A stretch of 62,743 nucleotides of DNA, from IMG/VR virus record IMGVR_UViG_3300030019_000034, positions 1-62,743 of that record; one strand, 5' to 3'. The notes beneath the pieces were generated by a model that did no database searches, was not told where the DNA came from, and saw only the letters and a list, made by a program, of their open reading frames with translations. Below, in pieces: positions 8,841 through 17,207 of this stretch. How positions within the stretch are numbered: the stretch's first letter is position 1; each line of letters starts with the position of its first letter. A program made the translations under genes and the position numbers. This DNA comes from a virus.

Positions 8841-9500
8841 TTTAGCTCCACATTTAAATTCAAAAAAGTCTTTTCCCCTAAGTCTAGTTTTATTTTCCAA
8901 AGAAACTGTATCTCCTTTCTTAGAACGAAGTTTCCTCATAAACCATCTTAATAAATCGGCAGTTGCTTCAACATCATTCATAGCTCCATGAGCATCCGTT
9001 ATTTTTATTTTAGCAGCTTCGCAAGAAGCCCCCAAATTCAATTTTTCTTGTCCTGTAATACCAAAAGCTAATTTTGCTAATACAAATGTATCTATAAAAT
9101 TAGGATACAACCAATAATCTACAGACAATTTTTTTTCATAGTCTAAAGCATAATTTAGCATTCTTATATCAAACGGAACATTATGTCCTACAGAAATTAA
9201 ACGTCCCATTTCTTTTTTCTTCGCTTTAGCTCTATAAACTTCCCAAAACTCTGTCGCCGTGGCTACAAAATCTTTTATCTTCATACCAGAATTTATATCG
9301 GACATACTTACCATAGTTCTGTCCAAGGCTCCTTGTTCTATCACTAAATCGGCGTAAGGTTTAACAAAAGTTTCCCATCTGTCTATCTCCTTTAAAGTCT
9401 TTCCATCTAGGATAACGGCAGCATATTGAGTTATTGGATTTTTCGTTTCGTCTAATCCTCCTGTCTCGCAATCAAAAACTATATAATTTGAACGTATCAT
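8838..9500 (-). CDS. DnaQ-like 3'-5' exonuclease (DEDDh)
   Basis: 220 aa. DEDDh exonuclease motifs: Exo I FDCETGG (Asp10 and Glu12), Exo II SVGHNVPFDIRML and Exo III DAHGAMNDVEATADLL, with the catalytic His and Asp. It is the size of RNase T or the proofreading epsilon subunit of DNA polymerase III. The phage polymerase in this window is a C-family alpha subunit whose PHP domain appears inactive, so this protein is a plausible proofreading partner, although the two genes are 36 kb apart. Confidence 0.85.
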   Translation of the reverse strand: MIRSNYIVFDCETGGLDETKNPITQYAAVILDGKTLKEIDRWETFVKPYADLVIEQGALDRTMVSMSDINSGMKIKDFVATATEFWEVYRAKAKKKEMGRLISVGHNVPFDIRMLNYALDYEKKLSVDYWLYPNFIDTFVLAKLAFGITGQEKLNLGASCEAAKIKITDAHGAMNDVEATADLLRWFMRKLRSKKGDTVSLENKTRLRGKDFFEFKCGAK

Positions 9501-9520
9501 AATATTATTTTATTTATAAG

Positions 9521-9556
9521 TAAACCCATGTACTCTATAACTTTGAATACACGGGT
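9521..9556 (-). terminator. Hairpin before the DnaQ-like gene
   Basis: Inverted repeat AAACCCGTGTA/TACATGGGTTT (one mismatch). The loop carries a CAAAGTTATA motif, so one site may combine termination for 9638-10024 and initiation for 8838-9500. A second, larger pairing of GCCCAT with ATGGGC spans about 9567-9638. Confidence 0.5.
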
Positions 9557-9637
9557 TTCTATTATTTTGCCCATCTGATAAATCTAATTAAATTTTAAGT
9601 TTAATTGATCCACAGATTTTTTCTTGGTCAAATGGGC

Positions 9638-10024
9638 TTATATAAAACGACGGGCTAAATTTTTACGAATAAAAAGGCGTTCACCTGTACTGTATAATAT
9701 TTTATTCTTCGTAAGATTTGCCGGAAATGGGGAATATTGTATTTTATTATAAATGTAAAAGTTTTGATAAACGGGATATCCAAGTTCATTTATAACTACA
9801 ATACTATTTTGTTGGGTTATATTTGAAACAAGACGTGCATCTGTCCTTTGGCAGAAATTAAAAGTTACGGGCGGCAATGATACCACAGCGGAATTAATTA
9901 CGAATATATTTTTACAAACTTCTGTTTTGAAAATCTTTCCGACATCTTTATCGGAAGGAAATGCTTTTGCAGATACGGTAAACAGAAGCATAACCGCAGC
10001 AAACAATAACAATAATCTTTTCAT
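9638..10024 (-). CDS. Secreted protein of unknown function
   Basis: 128 aa with a clear Sec signal peptide: KR, a hydrophobic core LLLLFAAVMLLFTVS, then AKA. The mature ~105 residues are beta-rich with two Cys residues (CKN and CQR) that could form a disulfide. It is exported to the periplasm or beyond. Family not recognised. Confidence 0.7.
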   Translation of the reverse strand: MKRLLLLFAAVMLLFTVSAKAFPSDKDVGKIFKTEVCKNIFVINSAVVSLPPVTFNFCQRTDARLVSNITQQNSIVVINELGYPVYQNFYIYNKIQYSPFPANLTKNKILYSTGERLFIRKNLARRFI

Positions 10025-10139
10025 TTTTCTTTTAAATGTTTTTATTTTACAATAATTTCTTATGCGAAGATGGAGTAAATCTTTCTCATTATTGTTAATT
10101 CTCCTTTTTATTAAAATTGTATTAGGCTCTTATATTTGA

Positions 10140-10622
10140 TTAAAGATTAATAAAGCCTAAAGCCTTAGCGGTATTAATAATCATATTTTTATATTCATCT
10201 GGTATACCGAACCTGTAAAAATTTACTTGAATATGTTCTTCAAAAACAGAATTTTCTTGTCTTTCTGAAGCCGCTTTCCAATCACATATCATTTCTATTA
10301 TGTCAAATAGATTCATATCTTTTATACCATTTTTAAAATGTTCTATATGGTGTCTATTGACCATATGGTGATGTTTAACCGCTTCTTGAAATCTAGGGTC
10401 ATTTACTTTTTTATAGTACTCTTCACTACCGTATTTGAATTTTCTGAAGTCATTCCCTAATGATTCAAAACCAAACGCTTCTGGCTCCGATAACTTTGAC
10501 TCATCGTGTTTGGAACCTCTATTAAGAATAATAACCGCCGATTCTTTCATTAGTTCATTTACCCTACGAATATGTTCTAATGTCGTTTCTCTTACGCTCT
10601 TATTCATAATATCAATTATCAT
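10140..10622 (-). CDS. DUF5662 family protein (HD-like)
   Basis: 160 aa. The N-terminal TTLEHIRRVNELM, then a SKHDESKLSEPE segment with conserved His/Asp/Ser and HHHMVNRHHIEHF in the middle, match the phage family DUF5662. Its His/Asp pattern recalls HD-type metal sites. It overlaps the end of the upstream gene by 11 bases. Activity unknown. Confidence 0.75.
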   Translation of the reverse strand: MIIDIMNKSVRETTLEHIRRVNELMKESAVIILNRGSKHDESKLSEPEAFGFESLGNDFRKFKYGSEEYYKKVNDPRFQEAVKHHHMVNRHHIEHFKNGIKDMNLFDIIEMICDWKAASERQENSVFEEHIQVNFYRFGIPDEYKNMIINTAKALGFINL

Positions 10623-11199
10623 TTTCAGGCGTTTTATTCGCCTTCAATTTAACTTCATCAATAGTTTTCTCCTTATCACCCTTCTCTTTAGTTTTTCCGT
10701 AATCCTTCTGATTCATAGCCTTTTTTAAAATATAACCATTATCAATTCCTTCGTCTTCATTGGCTTCCTCTTCAAAAATCATCTTCTTAGTAATGCAATC
10801 ATCTTTATTGGCACAATGATCACATTTACTTTTATCAAAGATAGTCCCTTTTTGAATAATAGAATGTAAAGGAGGTTTCAAAGTAGTGGTATACTTTGTT
10901 ATAACTTCGGCTAAATTCAAACCTTCTTTTACCCCCTTATCAAAAGATTCTTCTGACACACTATCTGCATAAGAAAATAAGTTTTTTATTATCTCATGCA
11001 CTTCTTCTTTAGAATATGTGTTCTTTTTTGAATCAGACGAATAGAACAAAGAATCTAAAACTCTTCTAACTATCTCTGAAGAATATGAAGCGCCATGTTT
11101 TTTATAGTTATTCATACAACTCCTCAAAGATGCGATTATAACTTCTCTTTCTTTTTTCTTTAGAAAAATCTTTAAAACAATTTTTTTTACAATTCTCAT
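10612..11199 (-). CDS. Hypothetical protein with CxxC...C motif
   Basis: 195 aa. The N-terminal 15 residues (MRIVKKIVLKIFLKK) are a basic amphipathic helix, closely like the start of the unrelated protein at 12757-13335, which suggests a shared targeting tag. A CDHCANKDDC segment near 126-135 could bind metal. The C-terminus is Lys/Glu-rich. Not recognised. Confidence 0.65.
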   Translation of the reverse strand: MRIVKKIVLKIFLKKKEREVIIASLRSCMNNYKKHGASYSSEIVRRVLDSLFYSSDSKKNTYSKEEVHEIIKNLFSYADSVSEESFDKGVKEGLNLAEVITKYTTTLKPPLHSIIQKGTIFDKSKCDHCANKDDCITKKMIFEEEANEDEGIDNGYILKKAMNQKDYGKTKEKGDKEKTIDEVKLKANKTPENDN

Positions 11200-11204
11200 T
11201 TCTT

Positions 11205-11510
11205 TTATTTTTTAATTAATAAATCTACATTTTCCCAACCTAATATATAAGGTAAAGTCCATTTACCTTTGTCATCTTTTCTTATGACTTTTACAAATTT
11301 TTCTTTAAACCTTTTTACAGTATACGGCTTAGCATACTTCAATGAACCATCATATTTGTTATCAGGTATTTGTTCTGAGTAAGGAGAAACTCTTACAATT
11401 TCTCCTTTCATTAAGGGTTTTAAAAGATGTTTATTCCACGAAGTCTTTTCAGATTCTCCATTTACAACAATAAACTTTGGTAATTTATCTTCTTTGATTA
11501 TTGATTTCAT
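11205..11510 (-). CDS. Hypothetical protein
   Basis: 101 aa from the chosen Met. The frame is open to 11576, but the Met at 11510 is preferred because it follows an AGTAATAATATG leader and the CAAAGTTTATAA motif lies where a promoter would be expected. A beta-rich SH3-like region (MKGEIVRVSPY...YTVKRFKEKFVKVIR) is visible. Function unknown. Confidence 0.65.
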   Translation of the reverse strand: MKSIIKEDKLPKFIVVNGESEKTSWNKHLLKPLMKGEIVRVSPYSEQIPDNKYDGSLKYAKPYTVKRFKEKFVKVIRKDDKGKWTLPYILGWENVDLLIKK

Positions 11511-11556
11511 ATTATTACTTATTTTTGTATTGTTATAAACTTTGCTAAATAAAAAA

Positions 11557-11595
11557 TAACGAAGAAAAGCAAACAATATTCACCAATCTTCGTTA
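11557..11595 (-). terminator. Terminator after the HU gene
   Basis: Perfect inverted repeat TAACGAAGA/TCTTCGTTA followed on the minus strand by TTTTTTATTT, just after the HU stop. Confidence 0.8.
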
Positions 11596-11619
11596 CTAAA
11601 ATCTATCTTCTCTTATTTC

Positions 11620-11925
11620 TTACTTTTTACCAGACTTTTTAACGGTCTTCGTCTCAATGACTTTCTTGATTGTCGAAGTTGGGGTAAATTTCAACGTATG
11701 GCTTTCTTTAACATCCATAGGTTTCTTAGTAAGTGGGTTAATACCTTGACGAGCGGGGTTTACCTTTTGACGAAATTTACCCAGAGTTGGTAAATTTACA
11801 TCGTCGCCGTCGGTTACACAAGCTTCTACAATAACTTCGCTAAGGGCATCAACTACTTTATTAACATCTGTCTGAGTAATACCAGACTTTTTAGCCACTG
11901 CGGCTACCAATTCAAACTTTTTCAT
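11620..11925 (-). CDS. HU/IHF-family DNA-binding protein
   Basis: 101 aa. Standard HU layout: helical dimerisation half (FELVAAVAKKSGITQTDVNK, ALSEVIVEAC), then GDDVNLPTLGKF and the DNA-binding arm RQKVNPARQGINPLTKKP, ending in a short Lys-rich tail. It bends and coats DNA and may compact phage DNA or help replication and packaging complexes. Single-gene unit closed by a strong terminator. Confidence 0.93.
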   Translation of the reverse strand: MKKFELVAAVAKKSGITQTDVNKVVDALSEVIVEACVTDGDDVNLPTLGKFRQKVNPARQGINPLTKKPMDVKESHTLKFTPTSTIKKVIETKTVKKSGKK

Positions 11926-11978
11926 TTTGTTTTTACAATTAAATTAAACATTTATAGCATTATATATAACTGAAATAC

Positions 11979-12404
11979 TTAAACTTCAATTATTTTAAAA
12001 CCTTCTTCCTCCAAACGTTTCAACATGGAACTCCATCTCTTATCTCTAATTTCTTCTTTTATAAACCAAACGCCTACATCTACTTTAGGAAAACGAATAC
12101 TTTGTTCCATCCCTTTGTTTATAACAATTCCATACTCCCAATGTGCCGTAGGTTTTTCTACAAATTTAACATCCTTTTCAAGACTTTCTATACCATACAA
12201 AGACATAAAAATACCAACATCTTCAAAATTAATTACTGAACTAATGTACCTGATCTCTTCAGATTTTTTAGCGTCTTCCGCTAATGATTCATCTTCTTCG
12301 TCATTAAAGTCTTCAGAATTATTGTAAGTTTTTTTCATCTTCTTTCTTTCGGGATATACAGTCTTTCCCGTTTCTTCAGAGATTTGACATAAATTTACTT
12401 TCAT
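11979..12404 (-). CDS. Hypothetical protein
   Basis: 141 aa with an acidic linker (EDFNDEEDESLAED) near 30-45. Not recognised. Overlaps the upstream gene by 4 bases, so the two are probably translationally coupled. Confidence 0.65.
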   Translation of the reverse strand: MKVNLCQISEETGKTVYPERKKMKKTYNNSEDFNDEEDESLAEDAKKSEEIRYISSVINFEDVGIFMSLYGIESLEKDVKFVEKPTAHWEYGIVINKGMEQSIRFPKVDVGVWFIKEEIRDKRWSSMLKRLEEEGFKIIEV

Positions 12405-12760
12405 AAGTCTTCTTTTATATCATTATAATTCATATAAACAATAAAAGGAGAAGCGTTGCATTCAGCGATAAACGGCTTCATATCGGCTCTTCCTTTCAAT
12501 ACTAATCCAATAGCAAACTCGTTCGTAGAATATTCATGGTAAAGAGTTCTTTCTACAACAATTGATTTATATCCTTTAAAAAATGAAGGAATCTTCCAAC
12601 CTTCTTCGTCTTCTTCGTCGTTAGGTTCAAGTAAAACTATATCTTCAATTTTACATTTAAGCCGAGAAGCTACTTCGTCATAATATCTTTTGAGACTAGG
12701 ATATTCATCTAGTTTTTCTTGTATGTAAGTTTTTCCTTCTTCACTTATTATAAATTTCAT
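12401..12760 (-). CDS. Hypothetical protein
   Basis: 119 aa, not recognised. Part of a tightly overlapped three-gene block (12757-13335, this gene, 11979-12404), with 4-base overlaps at both ends. Confidence 0.65.
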   Translation of the reverse strand: MKFIISEEGKTYIQEKLDEYPSLKRYYDEVASRLKCKIEDIVLLEPNDEEDEEGWKIPSFFKGYKSIVVERTLYHEYSTNEFAIGLVLKGRADMKPFIAECNASPFIVYMNYNDIKEDL

Positions 12761-13335
12761 AACAACCCTTCTTTCTTTAAATCGTTTAAAACATTTGTCT
12801 GTGCTACTCTAAACTCTGTAATAACTTTCCAAGCTTCGGTTGATATCATACGTATACCAGACTTATAAAAATCCCAGAAGAATGTATCAATTGTTGAATT
12901 CATACCAAAAATTACATAATTGATATTTTCTCTTCGAAGTGGAATATGAACATCAATATCATAATCTGATATTCGAATTGTAACTCCTCCGATTACGTTT
13001 CTATTCTCCGAAGGATCAAATCTAACAAATTTTAAAGAATGAGTTAAATATTCATTGTTAACTTTTTCTAAAAACGCAAAATCTTTATTAACAAAGTCGG
13101 CAGGATAAATTTCATTTCTTCCTATCGCATTAGCGTCAGGAAGAATTTCAACTATCGCTTTTAACATATCCTGAGAAATAAGAATCTTTTTATTTTCGTT
13201 GTATAATCTTATCCACTTTTTCTCAAGTTCTCTATAATTTTTGTCTCTGAGATTAATTTGATATTCTATTTCCTCTCTCTTCGTTTGCAATTCTTGTCGA
13301 AGTATTCGACGTGCAATTTTTTTTACTATTTTCAT
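12757..13335 (-). CDS. Hypothetical protein with basic amphipathic N-terminus
   Basis: 192 aa. It starts MKIVKKIARRILRQEL, similar to the gene at 10612-11199. A coiled-coil stretch (REEIEYQINLRDKNYRELEK) comes next, then a mixed alpha/beta region. It heads a three-gene block downstream of a regulatory gap at 13336-13487. Function unknown. Confidence 0.65.
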   Translation of the reverse strand: MKIVKKIARRILRQELQTKREEIEYQINLRDKNYRELEKKWIRLYNENKKILISQDMLKAIVEILPDANAIGRNEIYPADFVNKDFAFLEKVNNEYLTHSLKFVRFDPSENRNVIGGVTIRISDYDIDVHIPLRRENINYVIFGMNSTIDTFFWDFYKSGIRMISTEAWKVITEFRVAQTNVLNDLKKEGLL

Positions 13336-13342
13336 TTTATTG

Positions 13343-13420
13343 ATTTTTTTTATGTTTCCCTTTTATCGTAAAGATACAAAGAAAGTGCCCAAAGAAAAAT
13401 CTTTACTCAATTTACTTTAT
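13343..13420 (-). promoter_or_regulatory. Weak promoter-like region
   Basis: On the minus strand a TTTGGG element is followed by TATCTTTA, one base from TAnnTTTG, ahead of the gene at 12757-13335. It resembles the three 50-bp-spaced promoters in parts, but the spacing differs. Confidence 0.4.
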
Positions 13421-13487
13421 ATCTTCAAACTTAAAAACTTTGGTACATACGCACATGCATAATATCTCCCCTATAGTCCCCTCTTCT

Positions 13488-13670
13488 TCAGCCCAAAGAA
13501 TTGTCTTCCAAAGAAGAAAGTTCCTCTTGATATTTTGTTAAACAATCTCGTAATATCGGAAGGGGTTGTTTAGTATAATTATCAATCTTGCCTTCTAAAA
13601 TATCTTTGATCATTTTTATATTGCTTTTTAATATCAAAAGTCTTTTGACTCTGTAACTTATCTTATCCAT
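13488..13670 (-). CDS. Small coiled-coil protein
   Basis: 60 aa, mostly predicted helix (RVKRLLILKSNIKMIKDIL, CLTKYQEELSSL). Not recognised. Confidence 0.55.
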   Translation of the reverse strand: MDKISYRVKRLLILKSNIKMIKDILEGKIDNYTKQPLPILRDCLTKYQEELSSLEDNSLG

Positions 13671-13812
13671 AATTTGATTGTTATTAGCGTTAAAAAACTT
13701 AAGTAGGGGAATTTATCACCTGAAGTATATAAAGTTATTTACAATTTGTATTATAGCTTGTCTGAGCATTATTATATTATTTCAGATGACCGTTTAATCT
13801 TCTTTTTCTTAT

Positions 13813-14001
13813 TTAATTTCCCCAAACTAAGAAATTCAACAATCTAACTATAACGTCCCATATTTGTATAATTTGTATAGAAATATAAACAAATAAAAAA
13901 GAGATTATACCGTATGTAATTGTTTTCCAAATTCTACGATATTTAAGTTTCAGAACTTTATTTCCAAAACGACCGTTGATTGCATATAATATTTTGTCCA
14001 T
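13813..14001 (-). CDS. Small membrane protein
   Basis: 62 aa. A basic N-terminal half is followed by a long hydrophobic stretch (ITYGIISFLFVYISIQIIQI) and a second short one (VIVRLLNFLVW). It lies in the lysis/virion region, so a holin or envelope role is possible but not shown. A CAAAGTTTTTAAA motif precedes it. Confidence 0.55.
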   Translation of the reverse strand: MDKILYAINGRFGNKVLKLKYRRIWKTITYGIISFLFVYISIQIIQIWDVIVRLLNFLVWGN

Positions 14002-14073
14002 AACTAATAATATTTATTTGTTTAAAAACTTTGTTATGCTCCAAAATTAGTTATTTATTTATTATAAACAAAG

Positions 14074-14109
14074 AAAAGGAGAAGAAATATTTAAAAATCT
14101 TCTCCTTTT
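14074..14109 (-). terminator. Terminator after the beta-helix virion gene
   Basis: Perfect 11-bp inverted repeat AAAAGGAGAAG/CTTCTCCTTTT with flanking T-rich runs. The pairing would work on either strand. Confidence 0.85.
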
Positions 14110-14132
14110 TAACTTTAAATAAATATTTTGTA

Positions 14133-15155
14133 TCAAATTACAATATGTCTTGTACTTCCTATTGTAAAATAAAGATGGGAACCTTCATACTCTAACAGTC
14201 CGTCAGTGGGTACGGGTTTCAACGCCGCAGCTCTTATTTGCATAGAACTCAATGGCATTGGAGTTGCTCCCGCTCCTCCGTTTAGTGTTAAAGCTCCTCC
14301 AACTCCTGCTCCTCCATAACTTATGGCTGAATAAACAAAACCTCCTGCTCCTTGTATTGGAGTAACTGAAGTAGTTAAGGCACAAGCAAATAATATGCTT
14401 ATCCCAGATGAATTAGTGATCAAACAGGGTATTCCCGTAGCTGTTAATGCTACAAGTTGTCCTATATAATAACCCGTTCCTGTAACAACTATTTGACCTG
14501 AAACCATATCACTTGTATGGGTAAATTTAACAGCTCCGTTAATTGACAATGCTAACTTTGTAATATCGTTTATATAAAATGTAACTCTATTAGCAATGAC
14601 TGATCCAGCAGCAGTTGTAGTTGAATAAAAGGCTCTTGCAGTTGCGCTTGCCGTATATACATAACAAGTTCCGTCTTCTAAATATATTTTTGAAGAACTA
14701 TTTGTGTTACTATAATATATAGCATCTCCCGTAGTTGAATAAACAGAACCTCCTATAAATTGAAGGTTTTGCGCTCCCGCTCCACTAAATGTTAATGTAA
14801 CTCCTGTTGAACTTGTTAATAAGATATTCGTCACAACTACAGTACCCGTAAAGTTAGATGTATGATTACCAGATATTGTTATACCAAATTTTATAGAAGA
14901 GGTTAAATTTACATTCGCTTTGAAGGTCAAATTTTCATTGTAAGTCCCAGGATATACAAATATAGTAGTTCCTGAAACGGCGGCGTTAATAGCCGCTTGT
15001 ACCGTCAAATAAGGTTTATCTGCACTACCATTATTTGAATCATTTCCATTTTTAGCTACATACAAATAATTTTGAGGAGTTACTACGCCATTTTGTACTT
15101 TTGTAACAGCTCCATCAATATCGGCTCCTGTATGAGAACTTGTAAAATCTGCCAT
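14133..15155 (-). CDS. Tail or appendage protein with pectate-lyase-like beta-helix
   Basis: 340 aa. The N-terminus FTSSHTGADIDGAVTKVQNG is a type seen at the start of phage tail-fibre-like proteins. Next comes YVAKNGNDSNNGSADKPYLT and AINAAVSGTTIFVYPGTYNE, the DUF1565-type opening of a right-handed beta-helix, then Gly/Thr/Ser-rich coils. The short C-terminal beta region (LLEYEGSHLYFTIGSTRH) may aid trimer formation or sit at the tip. Probably a virion appendage or glycan-binding spike. Confidence 0.75.
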   Translation of the reverse strand: MADFTSSHTGADIDGAVTKVQNGVVTPQNYLYVAKNGNDSNNGSADKPYLTVQAAINAAVSGTTIFVYPGTYNENLTFKANVNLTSSIKFGITISGNHTSNFTGTVVVTNILLTSSTGVTLTFSGAGAQNLQFIGGSVYSTTGDAIYYSNTNSSSKIYLEDGTCYVYTASATARAFYSTTTAAGSVIANRVTFYINDITKLALSINGAVKFTHTSDMVSGQIVVTGTGYYIGQLVALTATGIPCLITNSSGISILFACALTTSVTPIQGAGGFVYSAISYGGAGVGGALTLNGGAGATPMPLSSMQIRAAALKPVPTDGLLEYEGSHLYFTIGSTRHIVI

Positions 15156-15160
15156 ATTGT

Positions 15161-15367
15161 TTAATTTTTAATTTTTAAATTAAGCCCATCAACGGTTTTG
15201 AAAAATTCAGAAGCCGAAGTTTTGAAGTTATAATAAACAGGTTGAGTTTTTAATTTCTTTCCATCTGATGTAACAAAAGAGAGATTATCAGATGTCTTAA
15301 AATATTGTATGTATTTCTTTTTGATTCTACAAAAAGGTTTACCTAATTTTCCTAATAACCCCAACAT
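15161..15367 (-). CDS. Small basic hypothetical protein
   Basis: 68 aa, basic, with repeated FKT patterns (YFKTSDN, NFKTSAS, FFKTVDG) that suggest short beta repeats. It lies between two likely virion genes. Confidence 0.55.
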   Translation of the reverse strand: MLGLLGKLGKPFCRIKKKYIQYFKTSDNLSFVTSDGKKLKTQPVYYNFKTSASEFFKTVDGLNLKIKN

Positions 15368-15370
15368 AAT

Positions 15371-15637
15371 CTAATACATTATATTAAGACTACCAGAAAT
15401 AATGTAAAGTTGATCTTCTTTAGGAACAAAGAAGTATTCAGTTTCCCCGTCATTGATTATTATAACCGACGAAGGTTGACTATTCAATCTAAATACAGTA
15501 TCTCCTATAGCCTTGAACCTTACTATATTTCCACTTATTTCCTGACTAACTAATCCAGGAGCAAATGTTTGACCAAACCCTACAGTTAACGAGGGGATAG
15601 GTCTTGAATTTGAATCAACAGGAAGTGATCTGCTCAT
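15371..15637 (-). CDS. Small beta-rich protein, possible virion component
   Basis: 88 aa, beta-rich (GNIVRFKAIGDTVFRLN, SVIIINDGETEYFFVP). Grouped with the beta-helix appendage gene, so perhaps a decoration or connector protein. No family recognised. Confidence 0.55.
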   Translation of the reverse strand: MSRSLPVDSNSRPIPSLTVGFGQTFAPGLVSQEISGNIVRFKAIGDTVFRLNSQPSSVIIINDGETEYFFVPKEDQLYIISGSLNIMY

Positions 15638-15685
15638 TTTATTTTATTTTTAAATAATTATTTTATGTTACTATAATAACTGAAA

Positions 15686-15711
15686 AACCGACAGACTGTT
15701 GTCCATCGGTT
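15686..15711 (-). terminator. Terminator after the lipoprotein gene
   Basis: Inverted repeat AACCGA/TCGGTT with further GGACA/TGTC pairing inside, followed by TTTTTC on the minus strand. Confidence 0.7.
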
Positions 15712-15738
15712 AACAAAAATATTAACAATAAAAAGAAC

Positions 15739-16041
15739 CTATTTCTTCACCCAATATCCTTTTTCATCATCATAATATATATGATTCTTTTCTAGTATCG
15801 AAGCTTCGTAGCTTCCCAAGTCTGTATAATTCCAATCCGTTGTAGGGTCAATGTACCCTAAATAATCGTTCAAATCTACTTTTTCAGCCTTAAGAGTTTT
15901 CTTTTTAACGCCCTTAGGAAGAGTTTTGTTCGTATCAACCTTTTCGGTAAAAACGGCAGGTTGTTTTACAACGTATTCTTTTTTGTTATTGCATCCTAAT
16001 AAGGAGAATAACATTATTAAAATGATAAATGTATTTTTCAT
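15739..16041 (-). CDS. Lipoprotein from an internal start
   Basis: 100-aa product beginning at the internal Met. The signal peptide MKNTFIILIMLFSLLGCNN has Lys, a hydrophobic core and lipobox LLGC; the mature part is charged and soluble. It probably sits in the host envelope, and phage lipoproteins of this kind sometimes block superinfection. Only the internal start gives a usable signal peptide. Confidence 0.6.
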   Translation of the reverse strand: MKNTFIILIMLFSLLGCNNKKEYVVKQPAVFTEKVDTNKTLPKGVKKKTLKAEKVDLNDYLGYIDPTTDWNYTDLGSYEASILEKNHIYYDDEKGYWVKK

Positions 16042-16209
16042 ATTATTAATATTGTGTATTTTCAATCCGTTAATAACTTCATATCCGTATGAATTTTTTA
16101 AAATAGATTCTACTTCTTCACTACTTTTGCATTCTACGTTCATCTTCACTTGTTTGATTTGTTTCTTTCGGTTTTTACTACCAAAAAATTTAATTCTGAA
16201 ATTTGCCAT
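15739..16209 (-). CDS. In-frame fusion: short basic protein plus lipoprotein
   Basis: 156 aa in one open frame but two unlike parts. Residues 1-56 form a basic cytosolic-looking protein ending GYEVINGLKI. Residues 57-156 start with a complete lipoprotein signal (IILIMLFSLLGC, lipobox LLGC). The join carries the same AATATTAATAATATG leader that precedes independent genes. The upstream frame seems to have lost its stop codon, and the lipoprotein is probably made separately from 16041. Confidence 0.6.
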   Translation of the reverse strand: MANFRIKFFGSKNRKKQIKQVKMNVECKSSEEVESILKNSYGYEVINGLKIHNINNMKNTFIILIMLFSLLGCNNKKEYVVKQPAVFTEKVDTNKTLPKGVKKKTLKAEKVDLNDYLGYIDPTTDWNYTDLGSYEASILEKNHIYYDDEKGYWVKK

Positions 16210-16213
16210 CGTT

Positions 16214-16756
16214 TTATTCGTTTACAACTAATTTAGATAAAGTAAAAGCCCCTCTTCCGCAAATAAATAATACTCTTATACCTTCTTTGTTCCACCAAAG
16301 ACTTGTTTCTACAGAAGTATTGACTTGAATGAACCCCTGTTCTATTAAATCTTTTATCTCGGCGCGAGAACGTGAAATACTTTCAGTTTTTATATTTAAT
16401 TTTTTCAATACATTTTCAGCAACAACATATTGCTCTTTATCCTTTGAAACTTGATATTCGTGAGCAAAGTCAGAAGCGTCTTTACAAAATGTTGAAAAAT
16501 TAAAACTTCCATTAAAAGATATGTTTTCTTTGTATTCCTCTAATGGGTCACTTATTAAAAGAAGTTTAGAAGGAAGATGACCAGGATTAACGATTTCTGT
16601 TATAACAACTTTTAATCCAATTTCTTCAAAAACATTTTTTACCAATCCCATTTCTTCAAAAACTTCCTTAGCATCGCAATCTTTTCCTCTCCAATATGGG
16701 ATAGGAATAACGATTGAATGGTTACAATACTTTTTTCTTAATTCTTCTTGATTCAT
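16214..16756 (-). CDS. Hypothetical protein
   Basis: 180 aa, not recognised. The N-terminus is basic. The second half has a helix-turn-helix-like stretch (SRSRAEIKDLIEQGFIQVN) and a final hydrophobic part with a Cys (VLFICGRGAF). Overlaps the lytic transglycosylase stop by 4 bases. Confidence 0.6.
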   Translation of the reverse strand: MNQEELRKKYCNHSIVIPIPYWRGKDCDAKEVFEEMGLVKNVFEEIGLKVVITEIVNPGHLPSKLLLISDPLEEYKENISFNGSFNFSTFCKDASDFAHEYQVSKDKEQYVVAENVLKKLNIKTESISRSRAEIKDLIEQGFIQVNTSVETSLWWNKEGIRVLFICGRGAFTLSKLVVNE

Positions 16757-17205
16757 GATAATATTTTTAATTGGTTCATTTTTTGAATTACTTTGTTTTT
16801 ATAACTTTGGGAAGCTCTGGGATTGTGTAGTTTTATAGCTTTATTTATATCCTTTTTAGGATTATAATGTTCTTGAATTATTTCAAACATTTCTAAACTC
16901 TTTTCAGGATTATTTCTGCAACTCATAGAATACTTATTTAAACCAATGATTCTATTAGCTTCTTTTACGTATATAGGAGTAATTTGTAATATTCCTACGT
17001 CGTTCTTAGTTCCTATCGCTCTAGGATTGCCTTCACTTTCTACTTGTATCAAAGCTTCAATAAATAAATTCCAATTATCTTTTGGTATTATTTTATTTGT
17101 CGTCGGTATGTATATTGTTAATAATTTTACATTTAAATCGCTATAGCTTTTTTCTCCAAAAGAACAAGCAAAAATTATAAACAATAGTAACGATATTCTT
17201 TTCAT
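16753..17205 (-). CDS. Exported SLT-type lytic transglycosylase
   Basis: 150 aa. A signal peptide (MKRISLLLFIIFACSFGEKS) is followed by an SLT/goose-lysozyme-like domain: ALIQVESEGNPRAIG with the probable catalytic Glu57, then DVGILQITPIYV and a C-terminal helical part with HNPRASQSYKNKV. It would cleave peptidoglycan glycan strands in the periplasm. The signal peptide means it may act as a secreted endolysin or during envelope remodelling. Upstream lies a 53-aa gene with a real Shine-Dalgarno. Confidence 0.8.
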   Translation of the reverse strand: MKRISLLLFIIFACSFGEKSYSDLNVKLLTIYIPTTNKIIPKDNWNLFIEALIQVESEGNPRAIGTKNDVGILQITPIYVKEANRIIGLNKYSMSCRNNPEKSLEMFEIIQEHYNPKKDINKAIKLHNPRASQSYKNKVIQKMNQLKILS

Positions 17206-17207
17206 TC

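Noticed and set aside
14203-14385. 60-residue frame inside the beta-helix gene
   Set aside because: Arg/Ser-rich shadow of Gly/Ala/Pro codons; no start context.
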